A DNA stretch of 39,435 nucleotides. Source: Marinobacter sp. Its GTDB lineage: Bacteria; Pseudomonadota; Gammaproteobacteria; Pseudomonadales; Oleiphilaceae. This document shows, piece by piece, positions 1 through 8,309 of the stretch (its first letter is position 1; each line of letters starts with the position of its first letter). Both the position numbers and the translations under genes were made by a program. The notes under the pieces were generated by a model. The model ran no database searches and was not told where the DNA came from. It worked only from the letters and a program-made list of their open reading frames with translations. Location: assembly GCA_022565395.1 (NCBI GenBank), contig JAIUMV010000029.1:1-39435 (forward strand). The letters are read 5' to 3'.

Positions 1-142
1 CCACGGACGGCACGGACGGCACGGACGAAAAGATAAGAAAATATTTTTGTCTTTGTCCGTGTAAGTCCGTGGCCGTCCGTGACTAATCAGTTAGCTTTGC
101 CTTTCCGCGTCCTTCCGCGGATTCCGCGGCAAATAAGTCTTT
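1..142. repeat. Interspersed palindromic repeat, copy A (truncated by window edge)
   Basis: The element contains repeated CACGGAC units, an AT-rich core at 20-71, inverted GTCCGTG units, and then an outer arm with CCGCGT / CCGCGG units ending in AAGTCTTT at 142. The 52-bp core is identical to the reverse complement of 14081-14132 in copy B. The outer arm at about 82-142 matches copy B in the same orientation. The left outer arm lies outside the window. No open reading frame or transposase is present. Confidence 0.9.
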
Positions 143-179
143 CCCCGAACAACGACACACAACAGACAGACCCGACATC

Positions 180-638
180 ATGACCAACACCCAGGCTTTT
201 CTCGACAACCCCCTTGGCCAGTCCGTGACCATGGACGATGTGCTGGATGCCTTTGAATTTCTGGATGACTGGGAAGAGCGCTACGCCTATATCATTGATC
301 TGGGCAAGCAGTTACCGGCGTTTCCGGAGGCGGAGCGTAGGGAGGAGCACTATGTACATGGCTGTCAGAGCCAGGTGTGGCTGATTCATCATCTGGATGA
401 AAGCAGCGGCAAGCTGTTTCTGTTAATTGACTCCGACGCGCTGATCGTCAGGGGGCTGGCAGCGATCATTATGGTCGCGTTCAATGGCCGTACCCCCAAG
501 GACCTGCTGGCGGTGGATGTGGATGAAGTGTTTGAGCGGCTGGATCTGTTCCGCCATATCTCCCCCACTCGCGGCAACGGCTTGCGGGCCATGATTGGCA
601 AAATCAGGGATCTGGCGGCCACCCTTAACGCCGCCTGA
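180..638 (+). CDS. sufE: SufE-family cysteine desulfuration protein
   Basis: This is a 152-residue cytoplasmic protein of the SufE/CsdE family, which accepts persulfide sulfur from a SufS/CsdA cysteine desulfurase and passes it to Fe-S cluster assembly. The acceptor cysteine is C62 in the motif HGCQSQVW, and the family N-terminal block DDWEERYAYIIDLGKQLP is intact. Length is close to E. coli SufE (138 aa). No desulfurase gene is seen beside it; the upstream side is repeat copy A and the window edge. The ATG at 180 is the first in frame but has no clear Shine-Dalgarno sequence. Whether it is functionally SufE or CsdE cannot be decided from the sequence. Confidence 0.92.
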   Translation: MTNTQAFLDNPLGQSVTMDDVLDAFEFLDDWEERYAYIIDLGKQLPAFPEAERREEHYVHGCQSQVWLIHHLDESSGKLFLLIDSDALIVRGLAAIIMVAFNGRTPKDLLAVDVDEVFERLDLFRHISPTRGNGLRAMIGKIRDLAATLNAA

Positions 639-665
639 ACTCCCCTATAGCATGGGAGGCCTGGG

Positions 666-2192
666 TTACCAGACCACCACCACATCACCCTGCTGTACAT
701 TCACCCGCCCGGCCTGCAGGGGCATGCGGGCAAAGCTGCTATCCAGGCCCACCTGCTCCAACGTGACCTCTACACCGGTGTCCCGCAGACGGGTGGCACC
801 ATCACGCAGGGCAACGGGACTCTCACGACGTAACAGGCGCAAGGTGTCTCCGGGCTTGAGGCCCGCCAGGGAGCCGGCATCCAGCGTCAGTACCGTCTGG
901 TCAGCCTCAATCACCTGCGCCATCAGGGGCTGGCAATCCAGCTGATCAATCACGTCCCGCGACACTTGTTCCATCAGCTCCGCCACCGCTTCGCCATAGG
1001 GTGTTTCGTAAAAGGCGGGGCTGCCGAAACCAACCCGTTGCTGCTGCGGCAAGGTCCACTCGCCCCGCGTGGTGTATCGCTCTTCATAGACCGGCAAGCC
1101 GGTAAAGCCATCATGAACCACCACGTCCAAAACAAACTGGCGGTTCTGATTTGCCCGCCCGACACGGCGGCGCAACTGGGATGACACTGACGTGTCCCAT
1201 GCCCGCGCTTCCTCAAGGCCCATGTCTCGAATGACGCCAGCCACAACAAACTGCACGCCCATTTCACGGCTAAGATCGGACTCTCGCAACAGCCGGTTGT
1301 CACTGCGCTGCCAGGTCGCACCATCACCAAGACTGGCGTAAAGGCGCTGCTCACTGGCGGAAAAAGTCTGCACTTTGCGTGATGCTGAAAGGTGTTGGTA
1401 AAGCGTTTGTGGCACCTGCCGCTCGGCATCAAAAAGCGCCCCCATGGAGGCTTCCGCCGGCCGACTCAGGCCGAAGCCGGTGACGGCAACCTTCTTGCGA
1501 TAACGAGGCGCCTGACCTTCCGGGCAGCGGGCATGGGGCACAAACTCCGGCTCTGCCGACAAGCGTACCAGTTCTTCCCGCAAGGCCTGCAGGCGTACTT
1601 CATCGCGAGTGGCGGGTTTGGAAACGACCAGATGTAGGGGATGCTCCGATGTTTTAACCGCGGTATCAGGGGCTACTGAACGCGGCGCAGCATCTGCATC
1701 CGTCGCGTCCTCACCCGGAACAACAGCGCCTGCAGTCAAAGGTGTCGCCACCACGGTCAGATCGCGTTCATCATCAGCAATGATAGCTGGACCACTACCA
1801 CCCGTTAAATCAAGTGTTCCCGGCTCGCCTGCAAGAGAGAGCGATGCAAAACTCCCTAACTCTCCCACAGGCACAATACTGCGCTGCGTAAACGCCTGCT
1901 GTTCATCCTCTGCGTCTTTCTTTCGCGAGAAATCCGAGTGCTTGCCCACCAGAAAGCCCACCACATTACCTACCAGCGGTGCAAAGGGGTTTGCTACTGC
2001 AGCACCTGCCAGGATACTCCCGGCAATAGCACCAACACGTCCACGATCAGACAGAAAGTCCTCAGTTTCTTCTTTTACAAGGCTCCGATCTTCAGCAGCC
2101 GCACGTACTGGCGCACCGAGAATAGCGAGGCTCAGCGCCATAGCGACTCCAACCTTGGCAGAAAACCGCTGCTTACACTTGGACAGAGGCAT
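666..2192 (-). CDS. FlgT-like secreted protein with N-terminal glycine-zipper segment
   Basis: The 508-residue product has a signal peptide (positive start, then AMALSLAILGAPVRAAA). At about residues 52-83 lies a Gly/Ala-rich hydrophobic stretch (VGAIAGSILAGAA) resembling a glycine zipper, followed by a variable low-complexity region to about 225. The C-terminal half, from KKVAVTGF onward, resembles the middle and C-terminal domains of flagellar assembly protein T (FlgT): about 234-418, then a small beta-barrel-like domain at 423-508 ending in QQGDVVVVW. The ATG at 2192 is preferred because GAGGA precedes it at good spacing and the signal peptide then sits at the N-terminus; a TTG at 2228 is an alternative. 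No flagellar gene is nearby. It is divergent from the usher-like gene, so a role in the surface-fibre system is plausible but inferred. Confidence 0.7.
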   Translation of the reverse strand: MPLSKCKQRFSAKVGVAMALSLAILGAPVRAAAEDRSLVKEETEDFLSDRGRVGAIAGSILAGAAVANPFAPLVGNVVGFLVGKHSDFSRKKDAEDEQQAFTQRSIVPVGELGSFASLSLAGEPGTLDLTGGSGPAIIADDERDLTVVATPLTAGAVVPGEDATDADAAPRSVAPDTAVKTSEHPLHLVVSKPATRDEVRLQALREELVRLSAEPEFVPHARCPEGQAPRYRKKVAVTGFGLSRPAEASMGALFDAERQVPQTLYQHLSASRKVQTFSASEQRLYASLGDGATWQRSDNRLLRESDLSREMGVQFVVAGVIRDMGLEEARAWDTSVSSQLRRRVGRANQNRQFVLDVVVHDGFTGLPVYEERYTTRGEWTLPQQQRVGFGSPAFYETPYGEAVAELMEQVSRDVIDQLDCQPLMAQVIEADQTVLTLDAGSLAGLKPGDTLRLLRRESPVALRDGATRLRDTGVEVTLEQVGLDSSFARMPLQAGRVNVQQGDVVVVW

Positions 2193-2448
2193 AAAGGTCC
2201 TCACAATTTGGTCTCTCCTCGGCGGCAAAAGTCCACCTGATCATGGTCCTCACTAACCGCATGAAATTTTCGTGCCAAGCACAGCGCCCCTGTTTCACGG
2301 GCTCATACCTATCAAAGCGGCAAAGGTTGTCCGCACAACGGCACCTTTTAACTGTGGCATTTAAATTGCTAACTACACACTAAAAGGTTTTGTGGCCATT
2401 TTTTTGACAACCAGCTCAACCAACAATAACTGTCCAGAGATCGGGATT
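2193..2448. promoter_or_regulatory. Divergent intergenic region between FlgT-like and usher-like genes
   Basis: This roughly 250-bp segment separates two divergent genes and must hold both promoters. It is AT-rich near 2345-2390. I could not assign convincing -35/-10 pairs. A GTG at 2392 with an upstream AAAAGG could start the usher frame 19 codons earlier. Confidence 0.4.
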
Positions 2449-5400
2449 ATGCCCAATCCGCACACCAGCGCCTCCAACAGACACAGCCTCAAGGCTTGGC
2501 TATGCGTCATGTTTCTGACGCTTCTAACACAAGCGACAAACCTAAGCGCTGACGACATTCTGGATCCAAACGCAGAACTGGTGCTGGACGCACGACTCGA
2601 TGGTCGCTCTCTGGGCCTCGACATTCTCGGTTACCAACGGGGGGAGTTGTTCTATATCTCACTTATCGAGCTTGTTGAGGCGCTGCAATTCCCCATTACT
2701 GTAGATGCACAAGCCGGTCTTGCAGGCGGCTGGTTCATTCGGGAAGAGCGAGAGTTCTCACTGGACATGAACAGGCTTGAACTCATCTCTGGCGCGCAGA
2801 CACTACCCGTTGACCCACAACGGGCGGTTATCTTCGAAAATGATATTTTTGTGGAATCCGAACTCCTGGAGCAATGGCTTCCACTCTCGCTGACTGTCAC
2901 CATCAGGGAACTGTTCCTGAACATTGAGCCTACAGAAACAATCCCACTTCAGGAGCGACTCGCCCGGCAGGGTCGTGGCCCCCTGCAGATCAGCTATATC
3001 AGCCGGGACATCAGTAATCCTCTGATGGAAGACCCCTATCGCTTTATTGGCCACCGGGCAACGGATGTGCGCCTTGGCTACTTCAGCAACCGACGCTCGC
3101 CCGACAGCGATGTCAACCGCAGCTATAACTACGCCCTGCTTTCTCGCGGAGATTTGGGCTGGATGACCTCAACCCTGTCACTTACCGGCAATGACAATGA
3201 AGATATTTCTGCTGCCCGCATAACGCTGGAGCGGTCCCGCTTTGATGGCCCCCTGGGGCTGAATCACGTTGAAGTGGGCGATGTCCGCAGCGGCGGAGGC
3301 AATCGAGGCATTCTGATTCGCGGGGGCGGCTTTGATGGCCAGCAGGATGGCCAGTTTGCCGACAATACCATTCCCATTCGGGGCAACGTACTACCAGGCT
3401 GGGAGGTTGAACTCTATCGAAACGGGGTATTGATCGACTTCCAGGTGGTAGGCGACGACAGCCGGTACGACTTCCCTGAAGTGCCGCTGGTGTTTGGTGA
3501 AAACAACTTTGAACTGGTGTTCTATGGCCCGTTTGGTGAGGAACGACGGGAACGCAGATCCCATTATGTGGGCGAGGGCATGTTTGGGCTGGGCAGTTTC
3601 AGCTATGAGCTGTCAGCAACCCAAGCAGACGAGACAGTCATTCGCCTTGGTGACGACCTCCGTGGCGAAGATGCCGGCTCCATGGTTTACACGGCACGGG
3701 CAAGCATGGGGATCGCGCGCCGCCTCACCCTGAGCGGCGGTGTAAACAGTTTCGAGCGAGCAGGTGAGCGCCGGGAGAACTACGACGCAGGCCTGAGCCT
3801 CTCACTGCCTGCTGCTCAGCTGAGCTCCAGCTATCAATGGTTAGCCGACTCGCAAGATGCACTGAGAACCAGCCTGCGCAGCAGAGTTGGACATTTGGGC
3901 TTTGGTTTGGCCTATACCCAGTTTTTTAAGGATGGCCTTGATGAAGAGAAAATACCCGATAACCGGCCTCTTTGGAATGCATCACTCAATCTCAATAACA
4001 GCTACCGCGTGCCTTTCAATTTTTCGCTGCAGCGCTCGCAACAGGAATTCACCAATACGGATATCGCAAACCTTGGGCTGACTACGCGACCTGCGCGCGG
4101 TGCAACCTACTCCATTGCCACAGGATTTGTACGACAGGATAACCGCGAAATCGGAGGTCAATTGCTGCACGAGGCGACAGGTACTATCGGCCTGGCAACG
4201 CAAATCGCCCCTTGGACGTTTCGCGCCAACGCTGGACTCCTGCTGCACCCAGAGGTAAAGCTCAATGAACTGGCCGCAGGCTCCAGGCTTCGCATTGACA
4301 GCAGTATGGCCATAACTTTTGATATCCGACACACCCTGAGCAACAGGCTCACCGTCTATAGTGCGGGCTATAACTGGCTTCTGGACAAGCTAATGATCAG
4401 CCCACGGGTTCAGTACGACAGCAATGAGCGCTGGGTGGGGTCGGTGTCTGTCAGCAGCAGCTTTGGCACTCGCCCGGCAACCTGGAATCCGTACATCGAC
4501 CGTCTTAGTCAAACGAATAGCGGAGGCCTGCTGGCCAGAGTGTTCATTGACAACAATAACAGTGGCCAATTCGACGCTGGCGACACCCCTCTGGAAGACG
4601 TACGCATTCGCGCCCCACAGGCCTTCCGCGCGGCAGACACAGACGCCTCCGGCAGGGCTTATCTACCGCGAATGGCCGCCTACCGTGCTACCGATATCCT
4701 GCTGGATGAGAGTACCTTACCGGATGTCGAGCTGGCCCCGGCTTTTGCCCCCGCCGCCATGATGCCGCGCCCGGGGCACTGGGCAACGATCGATCTACCA
4801 GTCATTCGCACGCTTGAGATCGAGGGCCGGGTTACGCTTGAGTCCGGCTCGGCTATCCCCGCGCCGGCCAACCGGGTTTTGGTCGAACTGATGGATCAGA
4901 ATGGTGAGATTTATGCCAGACAGCGCACGGCCTTTGATGGCGCCTACCTTTTCCGCCAGGTACCGCCGGGACTGTATCAAGTACGTATCGCCCCCAACCC
5001 GGACATTACGATACTCAGGCGCCCACAAGCCATCTCGGCTCAAGACCGGCGGCTGATCACCGGCGTAGACTTTCATATTGCTATCACTGGCCGTGGCCCA
5101 GCCACCATCATTCAGGCAGATCCCGAAAGCGCCATTGCTCCGGAGGCAGCCCAGGCGCAGCCTGAGCCAACACCAATCGCGCCTCAGGCAACACCAATTG
5201 CACCTCCCGAATCAACGGCAGCAAACCAGCCGCAGACCTCCACCCCTGCAACCTGGCACCTGCAACTCGGGGCGTTCGGGGTACGGGCTAATGCAGAAGC
5301 GCTATGGCAACAATTGAGCACAGAATTTGGCACCTTACTGGCCAGCCAGCCACCGCGTTATGAGCCATTACCTCAACGCCAGCTGACACTCTTGTTGAGG

Positions 5401-5490
5401 CCAGTGCCAGAAGGGCAGGCAGAAGCTGAGCGCCTGTGTCAATTACTGGCGGCCCGAGGCCGGACCTGCCTGGTGCGGGAACTGCCATGA
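2449..5490 (+). CDS. Usher-like outer-membrane beta-barrel protein with C-terminal SPOR domain
   Basis: The 1013-residue product has a signal peptide (hydrophobic AWLCVMFLTLLTQA, likely cleavage near LSA). An N-terminal periplasmic-type domain is followed by a long beta-rich region. It includes usher/plug-like sequence (LPGWEVELYRNGVLIDF, then VPLVFGENNFELVFYGPFG). Next come an SdrB/carboxypeptidase-regulatory-like segment (DNNNSGQFDAGDTPLEDVRI) and a second beta-sandwich (about 785-870). A Pro/Ala/Gln-rich linker (about 885-934) leads to a SPOR domain (about 935-1013; WHLQLGAFGVRANAEAL). SPOR domains bind denuded peptidoglycan. The chaperone and DUF4402 subunits on the facing strand support an usher or secretion-pore role. 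ATG 2449 is chosen for the signal peptide; GTG 2392 has the better ribosome site and would add 19 polar residues. Usher assignment is by pattern, not alignment. Confidence 0.75.
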   Translation: MPNPHTSASNRHSLKAWLCVMFLTLLTQATNLSADDILDPNAELVLDARLDGRSLGLDILGYQRGELFYISLIELVEALQFPITVDAQAGLAGGWFIREEREFSLDMNRLELISGAQTLPVDPQRAVIFENDIFVESELLEQWLPLSLTVTIRELFLNIEPTETIPLQERLARQGRGPLQISYISRDISNPLMEDPYRFIGHRATDVRLGYFSNRRSPDSDVNRSYNYALLSRGDLGWMTSTLSLTGNDNEDISAARITLERSRFDGPLGLNHVEVGDVRSGGGNRGILIRGGGFDGQQDGQFADNTIPIRGNVLPGWEVELYRNGVLIDFQVVGDDSRYDFPEVPLVFGENNFELVFYGPFGEERRERRSHYVGEGMFGLGSFSYELSATQADETVIRLGDDLRGEDAGSMVYTARASMGIARRLTLSGGVNSFERAGERRENYDAGLSLSLPAAQLSSSYQWLADSQDALRTSLRSRVGHLGFGLAYTQFFKDGLDEEKIPDNRPLWNASLNLNNSYRVPFNFSLQRSQQEFTNTDIANLGLTTRPARGATYSIATGFVRQDNREIGGQLLHEATGTIGLATQIAPWTFRANAGLLLHPEVKLNELAAGSRLRIDSSMAITFDIRHTLSNRLTVYSAGYNWLLDKLMISPRVQYDSNERWVGSVSVSSSFGTRPATWNPYIDRLSQTNSGGLLARVFIDNNNSGQFDAGDTPLEDVRIRAPQAFRAADTDASGRAYLPRMAAYRATDILLDESTLPDVELAPAFAPAAMMPRPGHWATIDLPVIRTLEIEGRVTLESGSAIPAPANRVLVELMDQNGEIYARQRTAFDGAYLFRQVPPGLYQVRIAPNPDITILRRPQAISAQDRRLITGVDFHIAITGRGPATIIQADPESAIAPEAAQAQPEPTPIAPQATPIAPPESTAANQPQTSTPATWHLQLGAFGVRANAEALWQQLSTEFGTLLASQPPRYEPLPQRQLTLLLRPVPEGQAEAERLCQLLAARGRTCLVRELP

Positions 5491-5545
5491 TCCGCTACCC
5501 GCTTCCACGTTATCATTAACAATTACAGGTACCACGCACAGATAA

Positions 5546-5567
5546 AGGGCGACCCTTGGGTCGCCCT
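5546..5567 (-). terminator. Hairpin terminator between convergent usher and chaperone genes
   Basis: A near-perfect 10-bp inverted repeat (AGGGCGACCC / GGGTCGCCCT) lies between the two 3' ends. On the minus strand the stem is followed by TTTATC, so it most likely ends the pilin-adhesin-chaperone transcript. It may also act on the plus strand, where no T-run follows. Confidence 0.65.
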
Positions 5568-5600
5568 ACTAACACAACAGAGATAAACTGCAGCCTTATA

Positions 5601-6437
5601 TCACCTCGTACGGAACACCCGCTCGTCCCAAACCCGGCCAGCAAACTCTTCCTGCCCTTCATAGGCCACCCGCACCCAGGCCCCCGGGGGCACCGCCTGC
5701 CGTAGCGGAATCGTCAGGTGGCGGCGGGGCATCTCCTCAAATATAGCTACGCTGCCTTGTCGGCCCACCAGTGTCACTGGACTAGCCTGATCCACTTGGT
5801 ATTCCACCACTACATTGCCAAAACTGCCACTATTGCCCTCACGCTCCAGGGTCAACCCCAGCCGCATGGGCTGCTCGGCATCCGCCGGCAAAACTTCTAC
5901 GCGGGAAAACGAAACCTTGGGGGGCGTCGCTACCTGATGCCTCACCGAAATAGGAATAGAGAACGACATCATCATGCTCAATTGCACACCAATACCCTCC
6001 ATCCCCGAGTCCATTTCAAACGTGCTGGTGGGCTCTGATACGTCAGGCAGTATTTCGAACAATAAATGGGAGCGATACTCACCGGACTCAATGCCCGCAG
6101 GGGGACGATAACTCAACCGAACCGTCTGATTCTCATTCGAACCTACCGTAATCTGACGGGGTGAAAAGCGCACCATCTCTGCAATGGAGCGGGGGTTCTG
6201 TGCCGTTTCAACGTTGCGGTAACGACCATTCTCATCCATGAGCTGCTCCACCCAGCGCAGTCGGTAGGTTCTCGGCCCGGCACCCGTGTTCCGCAATACC
6301 AGATTCACGGAGCGGTCTGCGTCCGTCATCACCGCCCGGGTCGGGCTGATCAGCAGGTCAGCATGCGCCGCCTGAGGCAGCCCGACAGTCAGCAGCAAGG
6401 CAACCAGTATGGGCACCAGGTTCAAGTAAAACTTCAT
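5601..6437 (-). CDS. PapD-like periplasmic pilus chaperone
   Basis: The 278-residue product has a signal peptide (LVPILVALLLTVGLPQAAHA). Two immunoglobulin-like domains follow, as in periplasmic chaperones that donate a strand to pilin subunits. The N-terminal domain shows LLISPTRAVMTDADRSVNL and TYRLRWVEQ, then the G1-like strand region MVRFSPRQITV and QTVRLSYRPP, and GEYRSHLLFE. These fit the archaic or DUF4402-associated chaperones better than classical FimC/PapD. ATG 6437 is chosen because GAGGG precedes it at proper spacing; the upstream TTG at 6446 has none. It is the last gene of the pilin-adhesin-chaperone operon, 53 bp after the adhesin. Confidence 0.85.
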   Translation of the reverse strand: MKFYLNLVPILVALLLTVGLPQAAHADLLISPTRAVMTDADRSVNLVLRNTGAGPRTYRLRWVEQLMDENGRYRNVETAQNPRSIAEMVRFSPRQITVGSNENQTVRLSYRPPAGIESGEYRSHLLFEILPDVSEPTSTFEMDSGMEGIGVQLSMMMSFSIPISVRHQVATPPKVSFSRVEVLPADAEQPMRLGLTLEREGNSGSFGNVVVEYQVDQASPVTLVGRQGSVAIFEEMPRRHLTIPLRQAVPPGAWVRVAYEGQEEFAGRVWDERVFRTR

Positions 6438-6490
6438 CGTGTGCAACCCTCATTTTTGTTAACTATTATGCCGTGCTTTCAATCACACTA

Positions 6491-7474
6491 TTAGTAAGTA
6501 ACCGTTAATGTATAGGTGCCAGTGTAGACGCCTTGCGGGTAAACATAAGGCGCAGGTGTAAGCTCTGTGGACAAGCGCCCTCCGACCCGGATATCCAGCT
6601 GCCCCTGGTCATTGGTGCGACCCACACCGGCGGGGGACGACACAAAATCGCTGACCACCAGCCCCGGCGCACTGACAGGAGCACCAGAGCGTCGCAAGGT
6701 CACGGGATCGGACTGCAGCGTAATGGCCACATCATAATTGGGTGCCGCACCAGACACCCGGATGACGCCAGGCCGGGGTGCAACAATCGACACCATGCGC
6801 GCACTGCCACTTTCGCTCACACTGTAAGCACCATTTGGCGCAATCTGCAAACTCGCCGTATGGCCGGGCTCACTCCGGGCAAACAGGGTGCCAAAGCTGA
6901 AGGGCTGCTGCTCTTCCAGCGTCAGGCTGGTGCGCAGATCGACGCCTATATCAAATGTTTGGTTGCGGGTGACAAAAGCGCCTTCCTCCGGCGACCAGAA
7001 TAAAAACGTAGCGCTTACGGCAACGCTGGGCCGATAGTCACCATCAAGGTAATTCTGGCCAGTGCCACTGGTAGACAACGTAGCACCGAGGTGCAGCAAT
7101 CCCTGTCCGAGGCTGTCGGTAATCAGCGGAGAAGCGGAAAATTGGATCACTTCAAAGGTAGGGGTGAAACCGCCGGTGGTGCGCACCAAAACCACATCGG
7201 GCACCGACACGCTAATAGATTCGTTAGGCGGAAAGCCTGTCAAACGGAAGGTTGCCGGTGCACCAGGAGCCGCAACAATAATACCTGCGTCGACCCGCAT
7301 GTTACCGGAAGGTCGAACGTCATAGGTCAGCACACTACTGTTCTCCGGTATGGCGATCGTACCAAACGTCAGGGGTGCCAGCACCTCAATCTCCGTTGCA
7401 ACAATGTTTAACGGTAGTATCCAGATGCCTGCAGACAGAGCCACATTTCGACAGTAACGTTGAACCCTATTCAT
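6491..7474 (-). CDS. Two-domain DUF4402 minor subunit / putative adhesin
   Basis: The 327-residue product has a signal peptide (ending near NIVA) and two tandem DUF4402-like beta-sandwich domains. The first is at about 28-165 (LAPLTFGTIAI). The second is at about 175-327 (FSFGTLFARSEPG, VRVSG-like core, ending GVYTGTYTLTVTY). There are no cysteines in the mature part. Two-domain size and position after the pilin suggest a minor or tip subunit. The start is ATG 7474, with only a weak ribosome site; a TTG at 7498 would lie inside the hairpin at 7494-7525 and is rejected. Adhesin function is inferred from the architecture. Confidence 0.75.
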   Translation of the reverse strand: MNRVQRYCRNVALSAGIWILPLNIVATEIEVLAPLTFGTIAIPENSSVLTYDVRPSGNMRVDAGIIVAAPGAPATFRLTGFPPNESISVSVPDVVLVRTTGGFTPTFEVIQFSASPLITDSLGQGLLHLGATLSTSGTGQNYLDGDYRPSVAVSATFLFWSPEEGAFVTRNQTFDIGVDLRTSLTLEEQQPFSFGTLFARSEPGHTASLQIAPNGAYSVSESGSARMVSIVAPRPGVIRVSGAAPNYDVAITLQSDPVTLRRSGAPVSAPGLVVSDFVSSPAGVGRTNDQGQLDIRVGGRLSTELTPAPYVYPQGVYTGTYTLTVTY

Positions 7475-7493
7475 AAAAGACGTATACCAAACA

Positions 7494-7525
7494 CACAAAA
7501 GGCACCGTAAACGATGCCTTTTGTG
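7494..7525 (-). promoter_or_regulatory. Intercistronic hairpin (attenuator/partial terminator) between pilin and adhesin
   Basis: On the minus-strand RNA this is a stem of about 14 bp. CACAAAAGGCAUCG pairs with CGGUGCCUUUUGUG, with one G-U pair, around a UUUA loop. It begins about 20 nt after the pilin stop codon and ends about 20 nt before the adhesin ATG. Such hairpins after major pilin genes commonly terminate most transcripts and protect the upstream mRNA. That function is inferred here. Confidence 0.75.
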
Positions 7526-7544
7526 AAGTTTTAATGAGTGATAT

Positions 7545-8309
7545 TTAGTATGTCGCAGTCACTGTGAAACTGCCACTGTAGGTACCGGATTGGTACTGAG
7601 TCCTGGCTGCGGTGCTATCTGTTACCAGATCAGCACCAATGCCAAACTCTACCGCTGTTGCATCAAAGCTGGGTGTCAGAACACACTCCACCGGGTCACC
7701 TGCAGTCAAACGCGTGCTGCTGGTGCAGTTTGTTGCTGCGCCTGCAGTGTCAGCAGTGACAGTGCCGCCTACGACGCTACCAAGGCTAAAGTTTACCAGA
7801 TAGAGTCGTGCCACACTGGGGTTACCAGCAGCCCCACCGATACGGAGCTCGATAGCCTCACCGGCATCAATCGAAGCCTGAAGCCCAGCAGCCAGCAACG
7901 CAGGGAGCTCCGGGCCAGTAGCACCGGTATCCGTCAGGTTGTCCCCAGAAATTGCAGGCGGCAGCAGCACTGTGAATGGTGAGTCGTTGGGAACAGCGAC
8001 TGAACCCCGCGCTGCCGTTGCACCACCCAGACCCAACAAGACCGGAATCGTCGCGCTAGGTTCCGTCACAGGAACATAGGCACCCGCTGGTGTCAAGCGC
8101 GTGATGGCAACATGGATATTAGGTGCCGTTTTTACAGCGAACACGTTACCCAAGTCCATATCGTTGACCACGGTCACTTCCAGTGCGTTGGACACCTGAG
8201 CCGTGACATCAAAGTCAGCCGCCATAACACCAGACGCGCCAAACACCAACGCCCCCGCCAGACCTGCACCACCGAACTTACGAACAAAAGAAGCTTTCTT
8301 ATTCATCAT
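7545..8309 (-). CDS. DUF4402-type pilin (putative major fibre subunit)
   Basis: The 254-residue product has a clear signal peptide (MMNKKASFVRKFGGAGLAG, cleavage near VMA-ADFD). The mature domain is beta-rich and resembles DUF4402 proteins: the opening strand NALEVTVVNDMDLGNVFAV and the closing strand TYSGSFTVTATY. Two cysteines (NCTSS and VECVL) could form a disulfide. The first gene of its operon, it has a strong AGAGG ribosome site before adjacent ATGs at 8309 and 8306; either may be used. The strong site, the long leader and the downstream hairpin all suggest high expression. Its role as major subunit is inferred from order and size. Confidence 0.75.
   Translation of the reverse strand: MMNKKASFVRKFGGAGLAGALVFGASGVMAADFDVTAQVSNALEVTVVNDMDLGNVFAVKTAPNIHVAITRLTPAGAYVPVTEPSATIPVLLGLGGATAARGSVAVPNDSPFTVLLPPAISGDNLTDTGATGPELPALLAAGLQASIDAGEAIELRIGGAAGNPSVARLYLVNFSLGSVVGGTVTADTAGAATNCTSSTRLTAGDPVECVLTPSFDATAVEFGIGADLVTDSTAARTQYQSGTYSGSFTVTATY

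Noticed and set aside
1-142. CRISPR-like array of CACGGAC units
   Set aside because: Units are 7-10 bp, arranged as inverted arms around one core, with no spacers of constant length and no cas genes.
7475-7498. Upstream TTG start for the two-domain DUF4402 protein
   Set aside because: The TTG lies inside the 7494-7525 hairpin stem and adds residues before a normal signal peptide.
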